Positions 52,556 to 61,413 of a stretch of DNA of 64,000 bases are shown one piece after another. A program made the translations under genes and the position numbers. A model generated the notes under the pieces. That model was not told the DNA's origin. It saw only the letters and a program-made list of their open reading frames with translations, and searched no databases. The stretch comes from Paenibacillus_V sp046244365 (GTDB taxonomy: Bacteria; Bacillota; Bacilli; Paenibacillales; NBRC-103111). The stretch spans positions 682,001 through 746,000 of the forward strand of contig NZ_CP176395.1 in the NCBI RefSeq assembly GCF_046244365.1, read 5' to 3'. Positions within the stretch are counted from its first letter, which is position 1; every line of letters begins with the position of its first letter.

Positions 52556-54223
52556 TTATGCACCTTCCTTTCTTAACGGCATTTCGGTTGGAATGGGAAT
52601 GCTGATATCGATATCGGTGCCTGTGCCGATCCTGCTTGTTAGCCGGAACGTTCCGTTCAAAAAATGTACCGCATGCCGCATGTTTTCCATGCCTAGGCCT
52701 CTGTAGCCCGCATCGCCGCGTCCGTAATCGAGCAGCTGCGTGTCGAAGCCTGCCCCGTTGTCCGATATATGCAGGCGTGCTTGCTCGGGCTCGACCTCCA
52801 AGGTAACGGCAATTTCCGAGCATCGCCCATGCCGCACGGCATTTCCCGTCGCTTCGCAAATTACGCGGTAGAGCGCTTTTTTTGCAGAAATCGAAAGGGC
52901 TTCTTCCCCACCGTTTACATGACAATTCACTTTGATTTTATTTAGCTTGGCCAAATCCTTTAGGAAAGCTTGAATGCGCTCGTAGAACAATGATTCTTCT
53001 TTCTTCCTCGAGCTTAGCTGGTAGATGGTCGAGCGGAGCTCATGCATGACCGTTTTAGCCGTATCCGCTATATGCTCGAATTCCTCCTTAAGCTCGGGTT
53101 TGCCAAGCTCGTTCCATCTCAACTTCATCGCATGAATGGCATAGACGATCCCGAAAAGCCGCTGTGAAACGCTGTCGTGCATGTCGTTCGCGATCCTGTT
53201 CTGCTCCTCGGTTATCAGCAATTCCCCGGCTAACTCATCCAAGTGAACCCTTTCCAAAATAAGCGCGCTTAGCTCCGCCAGGAAGGTTAACTGCTTCATG
53301 GAATGAGAGTGGAGCGTCTTCCAGGTCTGCTCGTCCGTCTCAATGCCTACGCGTCCGATATAGCGGGACGGCGTCTGGACGGCAACCGTGAAATAGGTTA
53401 CCCCATCCAGCTCCCATTCACGGGGCGAAGCGTAAGAAGCGTCCGTTAACGTATGAACGTGCCTGTTCATCGCCTCATCCAATTCCAGCTTGGTTGGAGA
53501 GGTGGCCAGCTGATCGGATTCGCCGTCGTAAGGGGCCAGCCAGAAGAAGGCGCTGCGCGCCTGGGTAAGCTTGACCGCATAATCGGCAAACGTTCGAATC
53601 AACGCTTCCTTGTGATGCTCCGACGCGGATGCTTCCACAATCTGGTACAACGACATGATGTGATTCATTTGCGTTTTGAGCTGCGAGGCTTGATGATCCA
53701 GTTCCTTCGTTAAATGGCCGAGAAGCTGAACGGCGAGCGTTATAAGTAAAAAAACGAACAGTTGACTGGCGTTATCCGATATAAGCGCTCCGATTCCCAG
53801 TTGCTTAGGGTTATGAAAGTATTGCGTAAATAAGGTGCCTGCCGTAATGTAAACCGCTAGGTATAGCCAGCAAAACGCTCTCGGCAGGAAGCTGGCAGCC
53901 ACCAGAACGGGATTGAGCGCATACCATATAAACGGGCTCGCCAATCCTTCGGTCGGCAAGAGCAGCAGCAAGATACCGATCGTTTCAAATAGGATAAGCA
54001 GCTTCAAGGCCGGCAGCATTTCACGGTAATGGGCATACATCCGGTTCACCAAGCCCGCCGCGAAGAGTAGCGAGACTACAACGCCGATCTTGAACACAAT
54101 CGGTGCATCCGGACCGCTAAGTACGTAGTACAGGGAGGTCAAGAACCAAGACGCATATCTGTAAAAAATGATGATTCGCAGTACGCCGGAGCGTGTACCG
54201 CTTGCTTCTCGCATTAGGTTCAT
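52556..54223 (-). CDS. Membrane sensor histidine kinase (HisKA_3, NarX/DesK-like)
   Basis: 555 residues. About six TM segments in the first 185 residues form the sensor, then a GAF-like domain, then a HisKA_3 dimerisation helix with phospho-His in NDMHDSVSQRLFG (about residue 349). A HATPase domain has NAVRHG and DNGAGFD. ATG 54223 overlaps the stop of the upstream secreted-protein gene (TGATG), so translation is coupled. Partner of the adjacent LuxR-type regulator. Confidence 0.92.
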   Translation of the reverse strand: MNLMREASGTRSGVLRIIIFYRYASWFLTSLYYVLSGPDAPIVFKIGVVVSLLFAAGLVNRMYAHYREMLPALKLLILFETIGILLLLLPTEGLASPFIWYALNPVLVAASFLPRAFCWLYLAVYITAGTLFTQYFHNPKQLGIGALISDNASQLFVFLLITLAVQLLGHLTKELDHQASQLKTQMNHIMSLYQIVEASASEHHKEALIRTFADYAVKLTQARSAFFWLAPYDGESDQLATSPTKLELDEAMNRHVHTLTDASYASPREWELDGVTYFTVAVQTPSRYIGRVGIETDEQTWKTLHSHSMKQLTFLAELSALILERVHLDELAGELLITEEQNRIANDMHDSVSQRLFGIVYAIHAMKLRWNELGKPELKEEFEHIADTAKTVMHELRSTIYQLSSRKKEESLFYERIQAFLKDLAKLNKIKVNCHVNGGEEALSISAKKALYRVICEATGNAVRHGRCSEIAVTLEVEPEQARLHISDNGAGFDTQLLDYGRGDAGYRGLGMENMRHAVHFLNGTFRLTSRIGTGTDIDISIPIPTEMPLRKEGA

Positions 54224-54927
54224 CAGCGGCTTGTGAGCGGTTCGCCGAAGCTTGGGGGGGCTGTGAGTGCGTTGCTGCCGGAGATAACGTTAACAGAGCC
54301 GTTCGATGATTTTGCTTCTTGCGGTGGAGGCAATTCTGCTGCGGGTTCTAGGGAGCGGTTTGAAGCGGGCGTTGTTCCGGCGGCGATAGCCGGTTTGCCG
54401 CTGCTGCCGAATTCTAAAGATTCGTCCGATGGAGGAACGCTCGGCATGTTGTCCTTCCGGTTTGCGTTAGCCGGGCTTTTCTTGGGCTTCGGAATGGCAT
54501 TTGCTTTCATGTTCAGCTCGATATTGGCCTGTCCGCCGTTCCAGGCCATCTCCACAGGTACGTTAAAATCGAGATCCGCCTTATCCGTTATGCCGGTGAC
54601 GATTATGGTAAAATAAGCGTTTTCACCTGGCGCGAAGTCTTGGCCGTAGGTAACGGCCGTAACGCCATTCCCGTTATGCAGCTCCTTAGAAGCAATCAGC
54701 ATCGGAACCTCCATCCTGTTCGTCACTTCGACAGCGAAGGACATGCTTTCCGCGCCTTCCTCGTAAATAGCCGCTACGCTTTGCGGCATCTTGATTAGCG
54801 CTTCTTCGCCGCCCGAGACGGAAAGGGACGAGTTTCCTTTTACAATGCTTACCGTGTAGCTGGACGCTTGTGTAATCCATGTTGTCGAACCTAATAAAAC
54901 GGCGAATAACAGAACTTGCTTCCGCAT
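54223..54927 (-). CDS. Secreted protein with Pro/Ser-rich tail
   Basis: 234 residues from ATG 54927 with GAAGGAGA upstream. A signal peptide (MRKQVLLFAVLLGSTTWITQAS) is followed by a beta domain related in pattern to the DUF1102-like proteins (SMSFAVEVTNRMEVPM, APGENAYFTIIVTG) and a disordered tail rich in Pro, Ser, Asn and Ala. First gene of the operon behind the c-di-GMP-II riboswitch. It may be a matrix component or the signal sensed by the kinase. Confidence 0.72.
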   Translation of the reverse strand: MRKQVLLFAVLLGSTTWITQASSYTVSIVKGNSSLSVSGGEEALIKMPQSVAAIYEEGAESMSFAVEVTNRMEVPMLIASKELHNGNGVTAVTYGQDFAPGENAYFTIIVTGITDKADLDFNVPVEMAWNGGQANIELNMKANAIPKPKKSPANANRKDNMPSVPPSDESLEFGSSGKPAIAAGTTPASNRSLEPAAELPPPQEAKSSNGSVNVISGSNALTAPPSFGEPLTSR

Positions 54928-54968
54928 GGCGCTTCTCCTTCCGGCAAAAAAACTGAGGGGGGAAAATA

Positions 54969-55007
54969 CCCAAATAAAAACCCAATCCGCAAAATAACGG
55001 ATTGGGT
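54969..55007 (-). terminator. Riboswitch expression-platform terminator
   Basis: ACCCAATCCG and CGGATTGGGT pair on the minus strand and are followed by TTTTATTT. The 5' arm starts inside the last conserved bases of the aptamer (ACCGACC), so aptamer and terminator compete. Confidence 0.88.
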
Positions 55008-55075
55008 CGGTTGCACCAGTTACTCCACATGTCCCTGGTGCCCAGGTAAATAGAACATGTATCATCGTATCCCCA
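55003..55075 (-). ncRNA. c-di-GMP-II riboswitch aptamer
   Basis: The minus-strand RNA has the class II order GGATACGATGAT, TATTTACCTGGGCACC, GGAGTAA and GGTGCAACCGACC. These match the Clostridium acetobutylicum aptamer (GGAAACAATGATGAA, TTTAAATTGGGCAC, GAGTTAGTA, GTGCAACCGACC). It lies 76 bases upstream of the secreted protein start, followed by an overlapping terminator. Ligand binding would hold the 3' strand and favour readthrough (inferred ON switch). Confidence 0.88.
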
Positions 55076-55692
55076 TATTTCATATTTTTACATGATTGTA
55101 CATGAAGGAAATCGCAATAGTTGTCGATTAATGTCGAGTCGTTTATAAAGATTTGATAAAGAGGACTCATGTGCAATATTGTTCAACAAAAATCTGCGTC
55201 TTTCGTCATACGATAACATGGACCGAAAAGGACAAGCGTGCTGCTTTCCATACCGTAGATCAGAATGTCGTTGATCCCAAGTAAACTACAGCTGCCGTTT
55301 CTCAACCAGCCATTTCCGGAGATCCGATCGAAAGTCGACCTCAATGGCGATTGTCCTCGAGAATCCTCGCTTTTTGGATGGAGAGTTGAGCGGTCTCTAG
55401 CGTCGCCTAATCGCTCGCCCGTGCGTTTTCCGACGGAATGGTCTCAACTCGGCCGCCTTATCTATAAACATGACAGGAAACTATAGAGTTTGGCCATTAT
55501 TTTCTATATCCGGTGAGACGCTTAAACGATAGGCTTGTGTAAATGAAAGCGCTATTATCGAGGTCGGACGGCTGTCTCCTTGCTTTGGAATCGGGGCCGG
55601 GATGCGATCCCGAGCCTTCTTCTTTTTCGTTCGTCCTCCGCTCGTTTGATTTATAATCGGAATAAGTCTTTTACGTAGAGAGGGGTGGCGTG
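55076..55692. other. Intergenic region between divergent operons
   Basis: No gene recognised in over 600 bases. It contains the promoter side of the riboswitch transcript on the minus strand and a cre-like site at 55544 before the AraC regulator. Confidence 0.5.
55544..55557 (+). promoter_or_regulatory. CcpA cre-like site upstream of the AraC regulator
   Basis: TGAAAGCGCTATTA matches the cre consensus TGWAARCGYTWNCW at 13 of 14 positions. A near-identical site precedes the transporter operon at 58098. Confidence 0.6.
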
Positions 55693-57951
55693 ATGCGCGA
55701 GAACAGAAATATGCCGGCCTTCCGAAAGGCCTACTCCGTCTTCTTTTCGCTGCGAAACGTTTTGGTATTTACGTACATCGTTTTGTCCGTCTTGATTATC
55801 GCCGTATTTTCGGGCATCACGATTCGCGTCTCGGAGAAAATCATAACGGAGAAGGAGAACCGGGCGGTGCTAAGCTCGCTGCAGAACATAGCGGACCGGA
55901 TCGATCTGAAAATCGACGAGTACGCGAATCAGATGATCGCGCTCGCTTATGAAGCTTCCGTACAAACGCTGCTGAAATCGAATGCGCTTACAGACCTGGG
56001 GCGGTTCGAGCTGATCAACGGCCTGTACGCCAAACTATTCGACATGAACGTAACCCATTCCGAAATCCAGTCGATCGTAATAATGGACCGGAACGGGACG
56101 AAATATACCGTAGCCAATCAGAACAACAGCTTGGAGGAAATGCTGAAACATTACTACGGATCTCCTTTGAGCGAGAGGGTGGACGAACGGGAGGGCGGCT
56201 TGTACATCGACTTCTCGGGCATCTATTCGGGAGACCGTAATCATATTTTGCTGATCAGAACGATCAACGAGCTGCGCGGGAAGGAAGCGCTTGGCTTGAT
56301 TGCGGTCAGCATCAAGAAGGAAGCGCTGGAAAACATACTGTTTCAGGATCCCGCCCTCCGGCTGAACAGGCTCATCGATTCGAACGGGCTTGTCGCTTCC
56401 GACGCCCATAAGCAATTGCGCGGGTCGATTAATGACATTAATATTCAATCCCATATGCAATCCGGACCTTCCTTCGCGGCGGAGCTGGACGGAGAATCCT
56501 TCTTCATCACCTACCTGCAGAACAAGAGATATCCGTATACGATAATCAATCGCGTGCCCGAGCATTTGATCTATAAGGACGTCGCGTATATCAAAAAAAC
56601 GATCCTGTACTTGATACTGTTCATGCTGTGCGCGGTCGCGACCATCGCGTTCTTCCTATCCAAGTCGCTGGTACGGCCGATCGGCAGGCTGATCCGGCTC
56701 ATGAGCCGCGTCAGGCGCGGCGACCTGAACGTGAAAATGGAGCGTATGCCGCACAACGAGATAGGGATTCTAGCCGACAATTTCAACCAGATGGTGGACA
56801 CGCTCCGCAACAGCATTCCGATGCGGAAAGAACGGCTGATCGGCAAGCTGCTGCTGGGGAGAGTTGCAAGCGAGGAGTACCGGCTTCAAGCCGCCGAGTT
56901 GGGGCTGCCGGGCGAAGAGATGGCAGGCTGCGCGATCGTCATCGAAAGGTATGAACGAGGCGGAGAAGCGCTTGCCGCCGTTTCCGTCGACGAGATGGAA
57001 ATGTTCCTGCAAGAATGGCTGACTGCAGCCGGGTCTGCCGCTTTGCTCTATGTGCTGGATAACCGCCGCATCGTGGCGATCGTGCAGGACGCGGAAGCGG
57101 GGCTCATCGTCCGGCTGCATGAAGCTCTTCATGAGGAGCGGGGCATTTGGTCCGCTATCGGGGTCGGACGTTCCTACCGCGCGTACGAGAAGCTGCACGA
57201 TTCGTACAACGAAGCGCTCGAAGCCCTCCGCTACAAGCATTTGTTCGGCGCGAACGAAATCATTTACATAAGCGATATTCAGGTGAAGGATTACAACTAC
57301 GAACAGCTTGACGCCATGGAGGATGAAATCGTTCAGGCGGTCAAATACATGCAGGAGAAAGAGCTGTTAGCGAGCATGGATGCCCTGTTCACTCTGTTCA
57401 AGGAGCAATTTGTAAGCCGCGAGACGATGGTTCGTACGATCACGAACATTTATTTTAAACTGTTGCGGCTGATGAGCGGCCTCCGTATCGATCTGTTGGG
57501 CAGCGACCGCTCGGTTGCTCCCGTTCCTTCGTTGGAGAAGGTGACCCGGCCGGAGCATACGCAGGAGCTGAGACGGGAGTTCGGCGCTTTCCTGCAGGCG
57601 GCGGCTTCCTTGATCGGCAGCGAACAGGAAAAGCAGATGAATGCGACGATCACGAAAGCCATTCGCATTATCCGGGAACGGTATTCGGACAGCGAGCTGT
57701 CGGTTGGCAGCATTTGCAAGGAGCTGTTTATCAGCGAAAACTATTTTTCGAAGTTGTTCAAGCAGGAAACGGGCAAAAATTTCTCTCAATATGTATCCTC
57801 TTTGCGGTTGGAGGAAGCCAAAGCGCTGCTTCAGCAAACGGATCTGAAAATTAACGAGATAGCCGCCCAGGTAGGCTTTAACGATGCCAATTACTTCAGT
57901 CTTTGTTTTAAGGGAGCGTACGGCGTATCGCCCGGCAAGTTCCGCGGTTAG
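55693..57951 (+). CDS. Membrane-anchored AraC-family regulator with HAMP
   Basis: 752 residues. TM1 at about 15-37, an extracellular dCache-like sensor, TM2 near 305-325, a HAMP domain (KSLVRPIGRLIRLMSRVRRGDLNVKM), a degenerate GGDEF-like linker and C-terminal AraC HTH motifs (VGSICKELFISENYFSKLF and INEIAAQVGFNDANYFSLCF). ATG 55693 lies 8 bases after AGGGG; GTG 55690 is possible. It precedes a solute-binding protein and two permeases and likely activates them in response to an extracellular sugar. Confidence 0.92.
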   Translation: MRENRNMPAFRKAYSVFFSLRNVLVFTYIVLSVLIIAVFSGITIRVSEKIITEKENRAVLSSLQNIADRIDLKIDEYANQMIALAYEASVQTLLKSNALTDLGRFELINGLYAKLFDMNVTHSEIQSIVIMDRNGTKYTVANQNNSLEEMLKHYYGSPLSERVDEREGGLYIDFSGIYSGDRNHILLIRTINELRGKEALGLIAVSIKKEALENILFQDPALRLNRLIDSNGLVASDAHKQLRGSINDINIQSHMQSGPSFAAELDGESFFITYLQNKRYPYTIINRVPEHLIYKDVAYIKKTILYLILFMLCAVATIAFFLSKSLVRPIGRLIRLMSRVRRGDLNVKMERMPHNEIGILADNFNQMVDTLRNSIPMRKERLIGKLLLGRVASEEYRLQAAELGLPGEEMAGCAIVIERYERGGEALAAVSVDEMEMFLQEWLTAAGSAALLYVLDNRRIVAIVQDAEAGLIVRLHEALHEERGIWSAIGVGRSYRAYEKLHDSYNEALEALRYKHLFGANEIIYISDIQVKDYNYEQLDAMEDEIVQAVKYMQEKELLASMDALFTLFKEQFVSRETMVRTITNIYFKLLRLMSGLRIDLLGSDRSVAPVPSLEKVTRPEHTQELRREFGAFLQAAASLIGSEQEKQMNATITKAIRIIRERYSDSELSVGSICKELFISENYFSKLFKQETGKNFSQYVSSLRLEEAKALLQQTDLKINEIAAQVGFNDANYFSLCFKGAYGVSPGKFRG

Positions 57952-57995
57952 CGGGATGACGGGAGCCGTAATGGGGGCGCTGCGGGCCCCTAAAT

Positions 57996-58036
57996 AAACG
58001 GATAACCGATTTTTCGTGCGCGAATCGCCGTTTTTT
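57996..58036 (+). terminator. Terminator after the AraC regulator
   Basis: AAACGG (57996-58001) pairs with CCGTTT (58028-58033), with inner CGAT/ATCG pairing, followed by a T run. Confidence 0.7.
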
Positions 58037-58097
58037 CTAGACTCTCCCCACTTTTCTATATAGTCATCCGGCCGGACAAAAAGCTAAGCTGTGCGTA

Positions 58098-58111
58098 TGA
58101 AAGCGCTGTTA
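58098..58111 (+). promoter_or_regulatory. CcpA cre-like site upstream of the transporter operon
   Basis: TGAAAGCGCTGTTA, 12 of 14 to the cre consensus and one base different from the site at 55544. It lies 39 bases before the lipoprotein start, which suggests catabolite repression. Confidence 0.55.
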
Positions 58112-58149
58112 TGGCAGCGTCTTCTCAACATAAACCTGGAGGGTTGTCA

Positions 58150-59577
58150 ATGAGAAAGAGAAGGTTTGGACTAGGACTTGTTCTGGCTTCCGTATTATCG
58201 GCCGTATCGGTATTAAGCGGCTGCAGCGGCGGGAGCGGCGATGGAAAAAGCGCAGCGGGATCGGCTTCCCCGTCGGCGGGAACGGCGGCGAGTGCGAGCC
58301 CGGCGAAGCCGAAGGACGTGGAGCTCACCTTTTGGACGTACCCTGTTCTGAGCTTGCCCGGACAAAAGCCCGGCGAATACAACAATAATTTGGTCGAGAA
58401 ATTCCAGAAGAAATATCCCAACGTCAAAGTGAAGCTTGAAATCATTCCTTACGACGGAGGCGATCAGAAAGTAAACGTGGCGCTCGCTTCCAACACGGCT
58501 CCCGATATACTCAACGATTATCCGGGGCGTACCACCAATTATGCCAAAAGGGGCTACACCGTTCCGTTAAACGATTTGCTGACCCAAGAGCAGCTGGCCA
58601 AAATTCCAAAGGATCTGCTAAAAATCGTGTCCCTGCAGGACGGAACGATTTTCAGCTACCCGCAGGGGATCGGGGCAACGATGCTGCTCATCAATAAGTC
58701 GTTGGCCGAAAAAGCGGGTGCGGGCGACCTGCTGCCAAAAGGCGATATGCGCACTTGGACGTTCGACGAATTCGAGAAGTTTTTGCAAACCGTCAAGGCC
58801 TATCAAGCGAAGCAAAGCCCGGATCTTTATCCGATGCTGCTGTTCGGCTTGAACGAGCAGGGCGATATGCTGTATCACAGCTTTATGGCCGGCTTCGGAG
58901 GCAAAAAATATGCGGACGACCGTTCGTCGACGGTGATGAACTCCAAAGAGAACGTGCAGGCGATCGAATGGATTAAATCGTTGGTGGATAAGAAGCTTAT
59001 CTATCCGAATCCGGAAACCAGGCCGGCGACGATGAGCAACGATTATTTCGTGCAGGGCAAGACCGTTATCGCGCTAGGCAATACGTCGACGATGGATACG
59101 GTGCGGAAAGCGAAAGCCGACGGCACGATCAAAGAAGGCTTCGAGATGATGCTTGTTCCGTTCCCGAGCGTACAGAAAGACAAAGGCGTTATCGTGCCTG
59201 GCGGCGGACAATTCGTCGTGTTCAACAATAAGGACAAGGACAAAATCGAATACGCCAAAAAGTTCGTGCAGTTTGCGACGACGGAGGATCCGGAGTTCAT
59301 CATCGCCATGGGCGGCTTCGACGTATACGGAAGAGATGTGCTGGGCGCGACGCCGGATCCGGAGAAAGTATGGCTGTCCAAAGTGGTTACCGATACGAAA
59401 AAAATTAACGGTCTTGACCTTTCCTACGACATCGACGGGTATTCCCAGACGAGAGCGGTGTTTTTCCCGGAAATGCAAGCGGTCTTCATCGGCAACAAAA
59501 CGCCGCAAAAAGCGATGGACGACTACGTCGCCAAGGCGAACAAGATTATTAAAGACGCAGCCGCCACCAAAAAGTAA
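58150..59577 (+). CDS. Extracellular solute-binding lipoprotein (sugar, family 1)
   Basis: 475 residues from ATG 58150 after TGGAGGG; the open frame upstream is not signal-like. Signal peptide with lipobox VLSGC (Cys about 25), a Ser/Ala/Gly linker, then a MalE/UgpB-type fold (DVELTFWTYPVL, KYPNVKVKLEIIPYDGG, IIPYDG and NVALASNTAPDIL). The sugar ligand is unknown. It heads an operon with two permeases and a large FG-GAP protein. Confidence 0.93.
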   Translation: MRKRRFGLGLVLASVLSAVSVLSGCSGGSGDGKSAAGSASPSAGTAASASPAKPKDVELTFWTYPVLSLPGQKPGEYNNNLVEKFQKKYPNVKVKLEIIPYDGGDQKVNVALASNTAPDILNDYPGRTTNYAKRGYTVPLNDLLTQEQLAKIPKDLLKIVSLQDGTIFSYPQGIGATMLLINKSLAEKAGAGDLLPKGDMRTWTFDEFEKFLQTVKAYQAKQSPDLYPMLLFGLNEQGDMLYHSFMAGFGGKKYADDRSSTVMNSKENVQAIEWIKSLVDKKLIYPNPETRPATMSNDYFVQGKTVIALGNTSTMDTVRKAKADGTIKEGFEMMLVPFPSVQKDKGVIVPGGGQFVVFNNKDKDKIEYAKKFVQFATTEDPEFIIAMGGFDVYGRDVLGATPDPEKVWLSKVVTDTKKINGLDLSYDIDGYSQTRAVFFPEMQAVFIGNKTPQKAMDDYVAKANKIIKDAAATKK

Positions 59578-59608
59578 ATTCTAAACAGACAGCGGAGTGG
59601 AGTATGCC

Positions 59609-60490
59609 ATGCTGAAAAAACAACTCGTCATCCTGTACAAAGAACGATACGGCTATTTGTTCGTCGCTCCGGCGCTGTTCTTTTTCTTCCTGTTCTATTT
59701 GTATCCGATCGCGGACGCGGTCAAAACGAGCTTCTACACGTACACCTACTATGCATCCGGCTTCGCCGGTCTGGAAAATTACAGGTTTTTGCTGCAGGAT
59801 GACGTTTTTCTGAAGTCGGTCAAAAATACGCTGCTGATCGTCGCCATGCTCGTTCCGACCTCCTTAATAACCAGCTTGTTGATTTCGATCATGATCAGCC
59901 AGTTCAAGTCGAAAATGCAAAGCGTTTTCAAAGCGGTGTTCTATATACCGGCCGTCACTTCGATCGTCAGTATTACGTTTATGTGGAAATATTTGCTCAA
60001 CTACGATTTCGGTTTATTCAATTATATGGCCGGGGCCCTAGGCTTCGATAAAATCAATTATTTGAGCTACGATCTCGCACTGGTGACGACGACGTTCATC
60101 GTACTGTTAATCGGGCTCGGCCAGCCGATCGTCATTTTGACCGCCGCTTTGGGCGGGATTCCGACGAGTTTGTACGAAGCCGCAGAGCTTGACGGCGCTT
60201 CCTTCTGGCAGAAGCATTTCAGCGTGACGCTGCCGATGCTGAAGCCCGCCATCCTGTTTGTGCTCGTGTCGGGGACGATCGGGGCTTTCCAGCTGTTCGC
60301 CATTATTTTGCTGTTTACCGCCGGCGGACCGAATTATGCGACCTCTACTATTTTGCTGCTGCTATACCAAGAGGCATTTACCAACGGGGATTACGGCAAG
60401 GGAAGCGCGATGGCGGTCATTCTCAGCTTGATTATCGTCACGATTGCGTGGCTGCAATTCAAATTTCTCAAATCCGATCTCGAGTATTAA
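59609..60490 (+). CDS. ABC sugar transporter permease (MalF/UgpA type)
   Basis: 293 residues from ATG 59609, 6 bases after GGAG. Six TM helices and the EAA loop (YEAAELDGASFWQKHFSVTLPML). Typical start YGYLFVAPALFFFFLFYLYPI. Twelve bases before the second permease; the ATPase is encoded elsewhere. Confidence 0.94.
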   Translation: MLKKQLVILYKERYGYLFVAPALFFFFLFYLYPIADAVKTSFYTYTYYASGFAGLENYRFLLQDDVFLKSVKNTLLIVAMLVPTSLITSLLISIMISQFKSKMQSVFKAVFYIPAVTSIVSITFMWKYLLNYDFGLFNYMAGALGFDKINYLSYDLALVTTTFIVLLIGLGQPIVILTAALGGIPTSLYEAAELDGASFWQKHFSVTLPMLKPAILFVLVSGTIGAFQLFAIILLFTAGGPNYATSTILLLLYQEAFTNGDYGKGSAMAVILSLIIVTIAWLQFKFLKSDLEY

Positions 60491-60502
60491 GGGGTAAAAG
60501 CG

Positions 60503-61327
60503 ATGGTTGACACAAAAAAGCTGGCCGCTGGTTCATTAAAGCTGCTGCTGATCTTGATTGCTTTGTTCTTCCTGTTTCCGTTCTATTGGATGGTGTCCTC
60601 GTCGTTCAAGGAAATGTCGGTGGCCTATCAAGTGCCCCCTGAACTTTTTCCGCTGAAGCCGATTGTCGCCAACTATATCAAGCTGCTCGAAACGGAAGCC
60701 GGAAGATGGCTGTTCAACAGCATTTCGATCAGCGTCGTGACGACGTTCGCCGTCATCGTCATTTCTTCTATGGCTGCTTATTCGCTCGCCAAAATTCCAT
60801 TTCGCGCCGGGAAGTACATTTTCTCCTTGCTAGTCGGGTCGATGACCATTCCCGGCGCGGTTCTGCTCATCCCGCAATTCAAAATCGCGATCAGTTTGCA
60901 TCTGGTCAATACGTACGCCGGGCTGATCGTGCATGCGCTGGCGGCTCCTTATATGATTTTTTTGCTGCGGCAATTTATGATGACCATCCCGAGGGAGCTG
61001 CTGGAATCGGCGCGAATCGACGGCTGCGGGGAAGTCGCAACGTTTCTCCGCATTATGCTGCCGCTGTCGAAGCCGGGGCTTGGCGCAATCGCAATCTTCT
61101 CGTTCGTGAACAGCTGGAACGATTATATTTGGCAGCTTCTGATCATCAAGGATACGAAAATGATGACGCTCCCGCTCGGCGTCGCCACGCTGATCGACGC
61201 GGAGGCGGTCGATTGGGGACTGATCATGGCCGGCTCGGTGCTGGCGTCGCTGCCTGTCATGATCATTTTCGTGTCGTTTCAGAAATACTTCGTACAAGGC
61301 CTGACGGTAGGCGCGGTTAAAGGGTAG
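60503..61327 (+). CDS. ABC sugar transporter permease (MalG/UgpE type)
   Basis: 274 residues with AAGGGG before ATG 60503. Six TM helices and EAA loop (LESARIDGCGEVATFLRIMLPLSKPGL), ending in the family pattern KYFVQGLTVGAVKG. Channel partner of the preceding permease. Confidence 0.95.
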   Translation: MVDTKKLAAGSLKLLLILIALFFLFPFYWMVSSSFKEMSVAYQVPPELFPLKPIVANYIKLLETEAGRWLFNSISISVVTTFAVIVISSMAAYSLAKIPFRAGKYIFSLLVGSMTIPGAVLLIPQFKIAISLHLVNTYAGLIVHALAAPYMIFLLRQFMMTIPRELLESARIDGCGEVATFLRIMLPLSKPGLGAIAIFSFVNSWNDYIWQLLIIKDTKMMTLPLGVATLIDAEAVDWGLIMAGSVLASLPVMIIFVSFQKYFVQGLTVGAVKG

Positions 61328-61413
61328 CGCCGAACGGGATGCGGAAGAAACCCGGAACAAGCAAATATAAGGCGGCTTGACCGTGCATGACAACGGCATA
61401 TGGAGGGAATATC

